In this document: one piece after another, positions 1 to 8,894 of the stretch | Layout: each line of letters opens with the position of its first letter | How positions within the stretch are numbered: position 1 is the first letter of the stretch | Translations under genes and position numbers: made by a program | The notes under the pieces: generated by a model | The model's database searches: none | The model's input: the letters and a program-made list of their open reading frames with translations, nothing else | What the model was told of the DNA's origin: nothing | NCBI GenBank assembly: GCA_030066475.1 | Contig: JASJBO010000066.1 | Location: 1 to 29,431 of the forward strand | Direction: 5' to 3' | DNA length: 29,431 nucleotides | DNA from: Myxococcota bacterium | Lineage (GTDB): Bacteria; Myxococcota_A; UBA9160; PR03

Positions 1-1247
<1,247 letters not shown>

Positions 1248-1248
<1 letters not shown>

Positions 1249-2330
1249 TGCCGGAGCTGCTGGCGGGCCTCGCCGCGTGGACGCCGATCGGGTTCTTCCT
1301 GGCCGGGCTCGGCGTCGGCAGCGCGGGCGCCGCGGGGTGCTGCTGGCTGCTGCTGCGGGGCGAGCGCCGCGCGGGGCGCGAGAAGCTCGCGCTGCAGGAG
1401 CGCTCGGACGCGCGGCTCCAGCAGGTGCTGCGCGAGTCGCTCGAGCGCGTCGACGCCAAGCTCGCCAGCGTGGAGCGGGAGCGCGCGGGCCACTACGCCG
1501 AGCTGACCGCCCGACTCCGCGAGGTCGCGCTGGCGCAGGGATCGCTGCGCGACGAGACCCGCCACCTCGCCGGCGCGCTGCGGGCGCCGATCTCGCGCGG
1601 GCGCTGGGGCGAGCTGCAGCTCCGGCGCGTCGTGGAGCTGGCCGGCATGCTCGAGCACTGCGACTTCCGCGAGCAGCCCCGGGTCGCCGGCGAGGACGGC
1701 CCGCTGCGCCCCGACCTGGTCGTGCACCTCCCGGGCGGGCGACACCTGGTGGTGGACGCCAAGGCGCCGCTGGCGGCGCATCTCGAGGCGCACGAGGCGA
1801 CCAGCGAGGGCGAGCGCAGCGCCCGGCGCCGCGAGCACGCCCGCCAGGTGCGCGCCCACCTCAAGGCGCTCGGCGCGCGCCGCTACTGGGCGCGACTCGA
1901 GCCGTCGCCCGAGTTCGTGGTGATGTTCCTGCCCGGCGAGGCGTTCTTCCAGGCGGCGCTCGAGAGCGACCCGGAGCTGGTGGAGTGGGGCGTCGACCAC
2001 CGCGTGATCCCCGCCAGCCCGACCACCCTGATCGCCCTGCTGCGCGCGGTCGCCTACGGCTGGAAGCAGGAGCAGCTCACGCGCAGCGCGCGCGAGATCA
2101 GCGAGCTGGGCCACACGCTCTACGAGCGGATCGCCGGCTTCGCCGGCCACCTCGAGCAGCTCCGCCGCGGCCTCGACGGAGCGGTCGACGCCTACAACCG
2201 CGCGGCGGGCTCGCTCGAACGCCGCGTGCTCGCGCCGGCGCGGCGGCTGCGCGAGCTGGGCGCCGCGCCCGACCAGGAGCTGCGCCAGCCGGGCGAGGCC
2301 CGGCGTGCGCCCCCGCCCGGCGCGCCCTGA
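1248..2330 (+). CDS. rmuC: RmuC-family DNA recombination protein
   Basis: The 360-residue product has an N-terminal membrane segment (about residues 9-32), a charged coiled-coil stretch (about 35-100) and then the RmuC nuclease-like domain. Recognisable features are [54 protein letters not shown] and [17 protein letters not shown]. RmuC proteins limit DNA inversions between short inverted repeats and have a PD-(D/E)xK-like fold; the D of LVVDAKAP and the K that follows fit that site. The ATG at 1248-1250 overlaps the antiporter stop, so the two are probably cotranscribed, although no functional link between them is known to me. The gene ends three bases before the stop codon of the convergent DUF1329 gene, leaving no room for a separate terminator. 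Confidence 0.93.
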
Positions 2331-2333
2331 GCG

Positions 2334-3650
2334 TCAGCGGCCGCGGGTGAGGCGGCCGACGTCGATGTAGCGCCGGACGCGGGCCTTGCTGACCTTGCCC
2401 GAGCCGTTGGCGTCCCAGAACTCGATGCGGTTGCCGGTTCCGGTCTGGACGTTGATGATGGTGTCGCTCACCACGGCCAGCGCACGCGGCTGCTCGACGC
2501 CCTCCCAGCCCTCGTACCAGTCGCCGGTCAGCGAGTGGTCCTCGCTCCAGCGCTTGTTGTGGTAGATGATCTTCCACAGCTCGCCCTTGTGGTCGTAGGC
2601 GGCCGAGTAGAGCGGCTGGAGCGTCTGCTTGTCGAGGTAGATGTCCTTCTTCGAGTACGGGTGGTCTTCGTTGCGCGGGTCCATCCGCACCACCACGGCC
2701 TTGCGCAGCTCCCAGCGGTCGCTGGCGAAGGACAGCCCGAAGGGGCCGAAGTTGTGGTCCTTCTCGTACGGGTAGGCCTTCACCTTGCTGTTCATCGGCG
2801 CGATGAGGTCGCGCTCCTCGAGGCAGGTCCACTCGTACTGGGGGACGATGCCGTTGAAGCTGAACAGGTCGTCGAGCGTGAAGTCGGTGCCCGAGACGGC
2901 GTCGGTGCGCTGCGCGGTCGAGATGCGCCGCACGCGCCGCAGGCTCGGCACGTAGACCCAGGTGTCGTCGTTGCGGGTCTCCGCGAGCGGGTTGTCCGAG
3001 GCCTTGTAGCGGTAGGTCATCAGCTTGATGCCGCGCGCGTCGAAGGGGGCGTCGACCTCGGCGCCGTTGGCGCGCTTGCGCTTCTCGCCGCGGAACAGGT
3101 CGCCGCCGTTCTTCTCCAGCAGCTCCGGCTCGGGCCGGCGCGACAGCATGAAGCCCGTACCGGTCCCTTCGTAGTAGAGCGGCAGCTCCTCGCCGCGGTC
3201 CCAGTAGGAGTAGTAGAAGCTGGCCTGGCCCGAGACGCCGTTCCAGCGGTAGCTGAAGTTCCAGATGATCTTGGCCCCGGCGTCCGGATCGCCCTGGCAG
3301 TCGATCTCCTCGGGAAAGGGCCGGCCGGCGGTGTAGTTCGCGAGGCTGCTGTCGGGACCCAGGCGCGCCTGGCCGCGGTACTTCTCGGTCGCGTCCAGAT
3401 ACGCCTGGGCCGGCGAGTAGTCGTAGTACGCGGGGCCGACCTCGAGCGCCATGCCCTCGTAGAAGAAGAAGTCGCGGTTGGACCAGACTTCCTTCGGCAG
3501 GTAGGGCCGCAGCTTCTCGAGCTCCGAGAACTGCAGCACGTCGCCTTCCTGGAAGGTGGGACCGGTCAGGCCCGCGTCCTCCTGGGCCGAGGCGAGCGGG
3601 GCGAACGCGAGGGCGGCCGCGATGAGGGCGACCGGAGCGAGGGCGCGCAT
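2334..3650 (-). CDS. DUF1329-type secreted/outer-membrane-associated protein
   Basis: The product is 438 residues with a clear Sec signal peptide (MRALAPVALIAAALAFAPLASA, cleavage expected before QED). The mature part contains PTFQEGDVLQFSELEKLRPYLP near the start, then RYKASDNPLAETRNDDTWVYVPSLRRVRR and KRWSEDHSLTGDWYEGW. The pattern of an aromatic-rich beta protein with a 'D-D-x-W-x-Y-x-P-x-x-R-R-V-R-R' segment matches the DUF1329 family. That family is thought to adopt a LolA/LolB-like half-barrel fold and to act in periplasmic or outer-membrane lipid handling; its exact role is not established. The ATG at 3648-3650 is preceded by GGAGG about 12 bases upstream. The gene is convergent with rmuC and transcribed alone. 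The upstream 180 bases hold a stem-loop and a direct repeat, then the signal peptidase fragment. Confidence 0.85.
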   Translation of the reverse strand: MRALAPVALIAAALAFAPLASAQEDAGLTGPTFQEGDVLQFSELEKLRPYLPKEVWSNRDFFFYEGMALEVGPAYYDYSPAQAYLDATEKYRGQARLGPDSSLANYTAGRPFPEEIDCQGDPDAGAKIIWNFSYRWNGVSGQASFYYSYWDRGEELPLYYEGTGTGFMLSRRPEPELLEKNGGDLFRGEKRKRANGAEVDAPFDARGIKLMTYRYKASDNPLAETRNDDTWVYVPSLRRVRRISTAQRTDAVSGTDFTLDDLFSFNGIVPQYEWTCLEERDLIAPMNSKVKAYPYEKDHNFGPFGLSFASDRWELRKAVVVRMDPRNEDHPYSKKDIYLDKQTLQPLYSAAYDHKGELWKIIYHNKRWSEDHSLTGDWYEGWEGVEQPRALAVVSDTIINVQTGTGNRIEFWDANGSGKVSKARVRRYIDVGRLTRGR

Positions 3651-3699
3651 GGATTCTCGACACCTCCGACGGGGGGAGGAGGAAGGTGACGCGAATCGC

Positions 3700-3760
3700 C
3701 CCAGCCTGCACCCCCCGAAACGGGGCAAGTTGCAGCACCCCCCGGAACCCGGCGGCTCTC
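3700..3760. repeat. Short direct repeat with embedded hairpin upstream of the DUF1329 gene
   Basis: Two near-identical 16-base stretches (CTGCACCCCCCGAAAC and CAGCACCCCCCGGAAC) lie about 25 bases apart. The first continues into CCCCG-AAA-CGGGG, a five-base-pair stem with a three-base loop. This is the 5' untranslated or promoter region of the minus-strand DUF1329 gene, so it may be a leader structure or an operator. No function can be assigned from sequence alone. Confidence 0.4.
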
Positions 3761-3829
3761 CGACCATTCTCGGTGGTGTGGGCGCGCGGGGCGCTGGGCG
3801 CGTACGCGGCGCCGTGTCACACTGGCGCG

Positions 3830-3997
3830 ATGCGCAGCCCCCCGACCGCCGCCCTGGTGCTGGCCGGCGTCTGCGTCGGCTCGTTGCGCTCGAGACCGGC
3901 GCGCGGAGCGGTCGTGGGACTGGGCCTCGTCGCGGGCGGCGGCTTCGCCAACTGGATCGACCGACTGCTGCACCAGGGCGCCGTCACCGACTTCGCT
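3830..3997 (+). pseudogene. Fragment of lipoprotein signal peptidase II (LspA)
   Basis: Reading from ATG 3830 gives ALVLAGVCVGSLRSRPARGA, then VVGLGLVAGGGFANWIDRL, then HQGAVTDF. This matches the TM2-loop-TM3 part of LspA, including the family signature G-N-x-x-D-R-x-x-x-G-x-V-x-D-F (here with Ala before Asn). The Asp of NWIDR corresponds to the first catalytic aspartate. The N-terminal membrane helix and the C-terminal F-N-x-A-D-S region, which carries the second catalytic aspartate, are absent. The similarity stops at about 3997, exactly where the stop codon of the convergent esterase lies; beyond it the frame only reads esterase antisense. I therefore call it a decayed or truncated gene. 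No signal peptidase activity is expected. Confidence 0.6.
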
Positions 3998-5496
3998 CAG
4001 AGCACCCCGTCCCAGAGATCGCGGAGCGCGGCGCCGGGATCGTCGAGCACGCGGCAGCTCGGCCCGAATTCCATCGTCGCGCGCCGCTCGGTGCAGTAGG
4101 CGGGCCAATCGGGCAGCCCCTCGTGACCGGGATCGCCGTCGCGCGCGAACGAGAGCCAGGCGTCCATCGTGTGGTCGGCGAGCGCGCGCGCGTCGGGACC
4201 GGCGCCGATGAACATCTCGGCGCCCTGCTGGTCGAGCAGGTCGAACAGGAAGGGCAGCTCGACGGCGTGGCAGGCGCCGAGCACGCCGCCGAAGGCGGGC
4301 GCTTCCCAGCTGAACAGGTACTTGTAGACCCGGTCGTGGTGCTCGAGCGCGGCCTCGGCGAGCCGGATGGCCGGGATCCGGAACACGCGGTCGGTCTCGA
4401 AGGCCGAGTAGAGCGCGGCCCAGTCGGCGTCCGGCGCCGCCTCGCGATAGGCGCGCACGAACGCCGCCCCGTCCACCCCCGGCAGGCGGCTCTCGATGCG
4501 CGCGGCCAGCGCCGCCTCGTCGAGCCCGCGGCTCCCGGGATCGAAGGCGTTGAACAACCGCCACTCGTCGCGGGTGGTGCCGATCATCAGGGTCACGTCG
4601 CGCGCATTGCCGCCGCGCACGGCCTCGACCGGGTGGTGCGTCAGCACCTCGCCGTCGACCATCGGCTGGAACGGCAGCAGCGAGCTGGCGCCCGGACGGG
4701 TCATCAGCTCGAGCTGGATCTGGCGCTGGATGTCGCGGATCCGCTCCATCGGGAGCTCGCGCAGGCGGTGCGCCTCGCGCGCCGACAGGCCGAGGCCGCG
4801 CAGCAGCGCCTCGCTGGTGGCGGCGGCGCCCTCCTCGTCGTGCACCGCGTGCCCCGCGCCGCTCTGCGCCACCGCGCGGTGGAACAGGCCGCGGGCCGCC
4901 GGGCAGCCGAGCAGCGTGCCCACGCTCATGCCGCCGGCCGACTCGCCGAAGATCGTCACGTTGCCGGGGTCGCCGCCGAAGCCCGCGATCTCGTCGCGTA
5001 CCCACTCGAGCGCCGCGATCTGGTCGAGCAGGCCCAGGTTCGCGCTCGACTCCTCGTCGTCGAGGTGCAGGAAGCCGAGCGCACCGAGCCGGTAGTTGAT
5101 GGTCACCACCACCACGTCGCCGCGGCGCACCAGCGAGCTGGCGTCGTAGATGTTCTGGGAGCCGGAGCCGATCACGAAGCCGCCGCCGTGGATCCACACC
5201 AGCACCGGGCGGCCGCCGCCGGACGCCGCGGGCGCGTACACGTTGAGGTAGAGGCAGTCCTCGCTCTGCTCGCCGACGTCGAAGCCGGGGATCGGCATCA
5301 GCATCTCCGGCTGGGGCGCCGCCGGCCCGAAGCGGGTGGCGTCGCGCACGCCGGCCCACGGCTCCGGTGCCAGGGGCGGCCGGAAGCGCAGCGGGCCGAC
5401 CGGCGGCCTCGCGTAGGGAATGCCGCGGAAGACCCGCACCCCGTCGATCTCCTCGCCCTCGAGCCGCCCCCGTCGCGTCTCCACGATCGTCGCCAT
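3997..5496 (-). CDS. Type-B carboxylesterase/lipase (alpha/beta hydrolase)
   Basis: This 499-residue enzyme carries all hallmarks of the type-B carboxylesterase family. These are the second signature EDCLYLNVYAP (about 79-89), the oxyanion segment HGGGF (103-107), the nucleophile motif GGDPGNVTIFGESAGG with Ser186, an acidic residue in GTTRDEWRLF (about 310-311), and the catalytic histidine in GACHAVELPF (His410). It should hydrolyse carboxylic esters; the substrate cannot be told. No signal peptide is visible, so it is probably cytoplasmic. The start is ATG 5494-5496 with AGGAGG six bases upstream; an earlier in-frame ATG would add an unrelated 19-residue leader. The gene follows plsC on the same strand with an 81-base gap, so cotranscription is possible. 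Its 3' end abuts the LspA fragment, suggesting an old rearrangement there. Confidence 0.93.
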   Translation of the reverse strand: MATIVETRRGRLEGEEIDGVRVFRGIPYARPPVGPLRFRPPLAPEPWAGVRDATRFGPAAPQPEMLMPIPGFDVGEQSEDCLYLNVYAPAASGGGRPVLVWIHGGGFVIGSGSQNIYDASSLVRRGDVVVVTINYRLGALGFLHLDDEESSANLGLLDQIAALEWVRDEIAGFGGDPGNVTIFGESAGGMSVGTLLGCPAARGLFHRAVAQSGAGHAVHDEEGAAATSEALLRGLGLSAREAHRLRELPMERIRDIQRQIQLELMTRPGASSLLPFQPMVDGEVLTHHPVEAVRGGNARDVTLMIGTTRDEWRLFNAFDPGSRGLDEAALAARIESRLPGVDGAAFVRAYREAAPDADWAALYSAFETDRVFRIPAIRLAEAALEHHDRVYKYLFSWEAPAFGGVLGACHAVELPFLFDLLDQQGAEMFIGAGPDARALADHTMDAWLSFARDGDPGHEGLPDWPAYCTERRATMEFGPSCRVLDDPGAALRDLWDGVL

Positions 5497-5508
5497 CCCG
5501 GCCTCCTC

Positions 5509-5529
5509 GCCGTTCGCCGTTCGCCGTTC
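5509..5529. repeat. Three tandem copies of a 7-base unit (GCCGTTC) upstream of the esterase
   Basis: GCCGTTC occurs three times head to tail just before the esterase ribosome binding site. Such a short tandem array can expand or contract by slippage and could alter leader length or spacing. No other sign of regulation is visible. Confidence 0.6.
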
Positions 5530-5577
5530 GGTAGAAGCAGAGGGATACACCATCCCGCGCGCGTTGCGAGGGCGCCG

Positions 5578-6312
5578 TCAGGAGGCCGACAGGGCCGCGC
5601 GGAAGCGCCGGTGGACCTCCTCGACGTGGTCGTCGAGACGCTCCGCCGTCCAGGTGCCGGTCTCGACCGGCGCCAGCACGCTCACGCGCACGGTGGCGGG
5701 GGTCATCAGCCAGGCCCCGCGCGGGAGCACGTCGCGCGCGTTGTGGATCACCAGCGGGACGATCGGCGCGCGGGCGGCCAGCGCGATGTGGAAGGCGCCC
5801 TTCTTGAAGGGCCCGAGCCGGACGCCGGCGCTGCGGGTCCCCTCGGGCGCCATCGCGAGCGACAGGCCGCCGCGCAGCGCGGCCACGGCGGGCTCGAGCG
5901 CGCGGAGCGCGCGAGCGTGGTCGAAGCGGTCGACGAAGACCACGCCGGCGAAGGCGAAGGCCGGGCCCAGCACGGGATTGCCGCGGATCTCGCGCTTCGC
6001 GACGGCGACGAAGTCGCGGCGCAGCAGCGCGCACGCCAGGATCGGGTCGATCCCGCTCTGGTGGTTCAGCAGGAACACGGCGGGCCGTCGCTCGAGGTGC
6101 TCGGCACCCGTCACCGCGAGCCGGACCCCGGCGGCACGCGTGCCGAGCGCGCCCCACCACGCGATTGCGCGGTTGCGCGCACGCCGGCGATCGCGGGTCG
6201 CGACCCAGGTCGCCATACCGCCGGCCAGTCCCGGCGCGATCGCCGCGAGCGCGAGAGCGGTGCGCGCCAGGTCGGCGGCCCCGGGACGCCGACGGCGGGC
6301 CTCCGCAGCCAT
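5578..6312 (-). CDS. plsC: 1-acyl-sn-glycerol-3-phosphate acyltransferase (PlsC family)
   Basis: The product has 244 residues, the usual size for a bacterial PlsC-type acyltransferase, which transfers an acyl chain to lysophosphatidic acid at the inner membrane during phospholipid synthesis. An N-terminal hydrophobic helix (about 14-38) precedes the acyltransferase block. The catalytic HX4D motif is NHQSGIDP (His84, Asp89), and the phosphate-binding motif is PEGTR (157-160), preceded by the segment VFVDR and followed by FKKGAFHIA. The ATG at 6310-6312 lacks an obvious Shine-Dalgarno; an internal ATG about 32 codons later is less likely because it would remove the membrane anchor. It is divergent from the aldehyde dehydrogenase gene (75 bases between starts). 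The acceptor could be another lysolipid, since families with these motifs vary. Confidence 0.9.
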   Translation of the reverse strand: MAAEARRRRPGAADLARTALALAAIAPGLAGGMATWVATRDRRRARNRAIAWWGALGTRAAGVRLAVTGAEHLERRPAVFLLNHQSGIDPILACALLRRDFVAVAKREIRGNPVLGPAFAFAGVVFVDRFDHARALRALEPAVAALRGGLSLAMAPEGTRSAGVRLGPFKKGAFHIALAARAPIVPLVIHNARDVLPRGAWLMTPATVRVSVLAPVETGTWTAERLDDHVEEVHRRFRAALSAS

Positions 6313-6387
6313 GCCGGGAGGCTACACTGCACGCGCGCCCGCGCCGCCACGCGACCGCGCACCGGACCCGACGCGACGGAGACGCCC

Positions 6388-7797
6388 ATGAGCATCGCCC
6401 TCGAGATCCCCGCCCCCTCCTCGGACATCGAGCGCATCCCCGCTCTGGTGGCGGGCCTGCGCGCGAGCTTCGCGCGCGGGCACACGCGGCCGCTCGCGTG
6501 GCGCCTGGAACAGCTCGCCGCGCTCGACCGGCTGCTGAAGGAGAACGCCGACGAGCTGGTGGCGGCGATCCACGCCGACTTCCGCAAGCCCGAGCTCGAG
6601 GGCCGGATGACCGACGTGTCGGCCGTGCGCGCCGAGATCGCGCTGTTCCGCAAGAAGCTGCGCCGCTGGACGGCGCCGGAGCGCGTGGGCACGCCGCTCC
6701 AGATGATGCCGGCCCGGTCGTGGATCGTGCGCGAGCCGCTCGGCGTGGCGCTGATCATCGCGCCCTGGAACTACCCGGTGCAGCTCACGCTGGCGCCGCT
6801 GGTCGCGGCGCTCGGCGCGGGCAACGCGGCGGTGCTGAAGCCGTCCGAGCTGACCCCGCACGTCTCGAACGCGCTCGCGAAGCTCGTGCCGCGCTATCTC
6901 GACCCCGCCGGCGTCGCGCTGGTCGAGGGCGGGGTCGCCGAGACCTCGGCGCTGCTCGCCGAGCGCTGGGACCACGTCTTCTACACCGGCAACGCCCGGG
7001 TCGCCCGCCTCGTGATGGAGGCCGCCGCGAAGCACCTCACGCCCGTGACGCTCGAGCTGGGCGGCAAGAGCCCGTGCCTCGTGCTGGACGACGCCGACCT
7101 CGAGGCCGCGGCGCGGCGGATCGCGTGGGGCAAGTTCATCAACGCCGGCCAGACCTGCGTGGCGCCCGACTACGTGCTGGTGCACGAGTCGCGCGAGCGG
7201 GAGCTGCTCGACCACCTCAGCGCCGTGGTGCGCGGCTTCTACGGCGACGACCCGCAGCGCTCGAACGACTTCGCGCGGATCGTGAACGAGCAGCACCACG
7301 ACCGGGTCGCCAAGCTGCTCGAGAGCGGCGAGGTCGTGATCGGGGGCCGCACGGATCGCGCCGACTGCTACGTCGAGCCGACCATCCTGAGGAACGTGTC
7401 GCCCGACTCGCCGGCCATGCGGGAGGAGATCTTCGGACCGGTCCTGCCGGTCCTGCCGGTCCCGGACCTCGACACGGCGATCGACTTCGTCAACCGCGGC
7501 GAGAAGCCGCTGGCGCTCTACGTGTTCACGAACGACCGCGAGGCCGAGGAGGCGGTGCTGGCGCGCACCAGCTCGGGCGGCGTGTGCGTGAACGGGACGA
7601 TCTGGCAGCTCGCCAACCCGAACCTCGGCTTCGGCGGGGTCGGCGAGAGCGGCATGGGCAGCTACCACGGGCGCGCCGGCTTCGAGACCTTCTCGCACCG
7701 CAAGCCGGTCGTCCGCAAGGGCCTGCGCGGCGAGCCGAAGCTGGCCTACCCGCCCTACACGCGGCTCAAGAAGGCGCTCTTCAAGCGGCTGCTGTGA
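6388..7797 (+). CDS. Aldehyde dehydrogenase, class 3-like
   Basis: The 469-residue protein is a complete NAD(P)-dependent aldehyde dehydrogenase. Visible landmarks are PWNYP (Asn128, oxyanion), KPSE (Lys151, cofactor), LELGGKSP with general base Glu223, and the nucleophile Cys257 in NAGQTCVAPDYVLV. EIFGPVLPV and NPNLGFGGVGESGMGSYHG follow. The short length, and a C-terminal tail ending in basic and aromatic residues (PPYTRLKKALFKRLL), resemble the class 3 fatty/aromatic aldehyde dehydrogenases, including coniferyl-type enzymes; that tail may contact the membrane. The ATG at 6388 has GGAGA five bases upstream. The open frame extends far upstream, but that part only mirrors plsC and the esterase. 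The stop overlaps the GTG start of the NfeD-like gene (GTGA), so the two are coupled. The aldehyde substrate is unknown. Confidence 0.94.
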   Translation: MSIALEIPAPSSDIERIPALVAGLRASFARGHTRPLAWRLEQLAALDRLLKENADELVAAIHADFRKPELEGRMTDVSAVRAEIALFRKKLRRWTAPERVGTPLQMMPARSWIVREPLGVALIIAPWNYPVQLTLAPLVAALGAGNAAVLKPSELTPHVSNALAKLVPRYLDPAGVALVEGGVAETSALLAERWDHVFYTGNARVARLVMEAAAKHLTPVTLELGGKSPCLVLDDADLEAAARRIAWGKFINAGQTCVAPDYVLVHESRERELLDHLSAVVRGFYGDDPQRSNDFARIVNEQHHDRVAKLLESGEVVIGGRTDRADCYVEPTILRNVSPDSPAMREEIFGPVLPVLPVPDLDTAIDFVNRGEKPLALYVFTNDREAEEAVLARTSSGGVCVNGTIWQLANPNLGFGGVGESGMGSYHGRAGFETFSHRKPVVRKGLRGEPKLAYPPYTRLKKALFKRLL

Positions 7798-8252
7798 GCG
7801 CCGACCCGCTGCGCGGAACTCCGCGCCGACGCGCGCCCACCCGACGCGTGCTGGCGCGCTACGCGACGTTCCAGATCCCCGACCTGCTGCTGGCCAGCTG
7901 CGTGCTGTACGCGTCCGTCCACTGGTTCGGCCTGGAGCCGCGCTGGGCCTGGCTGGGTCTGGTCGCCTGGCTCGCGAAGGACGTCGTGATGTTCCCGGTG
8001 CTGCGCATCGCCTACGAGCCCGACGGCCAGCGGGGCCCCGAGACGCTGGTGGGCGGGCTCGGGGTGGCCGAGGACCGGCTCGACCCCGAGGGCTACGTGC
8101 GCGTGGGGCCCGAGCTCTGGCAGGCCGAGCTGGCGGCGCGCGGCGAGCCGGTCGCCAGCGGCGACGCGGTTCGCATCTGCGCGGTGCGCGGGCTGACGCT
8201 GGTGGTCGAGCCGCTCGAGGCCGACGGCGAGCCCGATCGATCCGGCGCGTGA
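7794..8252 (+). CDS. NfeD-like membrane protein with C-terminal OB-fold
   Basis: This 152-residue protein has two hydrophobic segments (IPDLLLASCVLYASVHWF and the stretch ending AWLAKDVVMFPVL). They are followed by a soluble domain beginning TLVGGLGVAEDRLDPEGYVRVGPELW and ending VSGD-type and LTLVVEPLE segments. The 'G-x-A-x-x-x-L-x-P-x-G-x-V-x-x-x-G-x-x-W-x-A' pattern is the OB-fold of short NfeD proteins, which normally partner SPFH/stomatin-type proteins or membrane proteases in membrane quality control. No such partner gene is in the window, which is unusual. I chose GTG 7794 because it overlaps the aldehyde dehydrogenase stop; a GTG about 18 codons later (7848 region) is an alternative. 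Together with the upstream aldehyde dehydrogenase it may form a two-gene operon ending nine bases before the convergent ferritin-like remnant. Confidence 0.72.
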   Translation: MSADPLRGTPRRRAPTRRVLARYATFQIPDLLLASCVLYASVHWFGLEPRWAWLGLVAWLAKDVVMFPVLRIAYEPDGQRGPETLVGGLGVAEDRLDPEGYVRVGPELWQAELAARGEPVASGDAVRICAVRGLTLVVEPLEADGEPDRSGA

Positions 8253-8261
8253 CGCGGCGGC

Positions 8262-8894
8262 CTACTTCCCGGCCGCCGCCCCCGCCCCGGCCGGCTGCTT
8301 CCCGGCCAGGATCTGCAGCAGCAGCTGCACCAGCTCCTCGGGCGGCACCACGTCGGGCTCCTCGACGGAGTCCCTCATGTGCTCGAAGCGCAGCAGGTCG
8401 AGCTTGCCGTAGGCCTCGCGCACGCGCGGCGTCAGCAGGCCCAGGCGCTTCAGGTTCGGGACGATCTTCGAGAACAGCATCTGGCGGAAGCCGCGCATGA
8501 AGGGGGTCTGCTCCATCCACGGCATCCACACCTCGAGCGGGAAGCCGAGCCGTTCGAAGACCGGCTGCATCAGCAGCCGCTCGCGCATCAGGTGGGTGGC
8601 CTCGATGACGAAGTCCTCGCGCTCGCGCAGCTCGGCGGCGTCCATCTCGGCGTAGACGCCCTCGAGCGAGATCACGCCGAAGGCGACGTGGCGCGACTCG
8701 TCGTTCATCACGCGGGTCGTGAGGTCCTGGATCAGCGGCTCGTCGGGCATCATCAGCTTCATCATCCCGAAGGCCGCCAGCGCCAGGCCCTCCACCAGGA
8801 TCTGCATGCCCAGGAAGGTCACGTCCCAGCGCGTGTCCGACAGGATGTCGTCGACCCCCGCCCAGGATTCGATGTCAAGCGCGCGAGACGACGC
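8262..8894 (-). pseudogene. 5'-truncated ferritin-like diiron protein gene
   Basis: The C-terminal half of a ferritin-like diiron protein is encoded: LGMQILVEGLALAAF, then NDESRHVAFG, a glutamate plus E-x-x-H pair that supplies half of a diiron site. Related full-length proteins (about 300+ residues) carry a first helix pair with another E and E-x-x-H; here it is absent. Family-like sequence continues upstream of the only usable start (GTG at 8820-8822) as LDIESWAGVDDILSDTRWD, with no ATG, GTG or TTG in that part. It then meets an in-frame stop at 8895-8897, which is the terminal codon of the PEP-CTERM gene. The gene has therefore lost its first half and probably cannot bind two irons. A translated fragment from GTG 8822 (186 residues) remains possible. 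Confidence 0.7.

Noticed and set aside
3710..3750. Sigma-54 promoter upstream of the DUF1329 gene
   Set aside because: A GG...TTGC-like string occurs on the minus strand, but the GG-to-GC spacing is 11 rather than 10 and the TGGCA element is missing.
3566..6160. Long minus frame spanning esterase, plsC and the intergenic regions
   Set aside because: It crosses two well-supported genes in a different frame, with low-complexity Arg/Ala/Pro composition and no motif.
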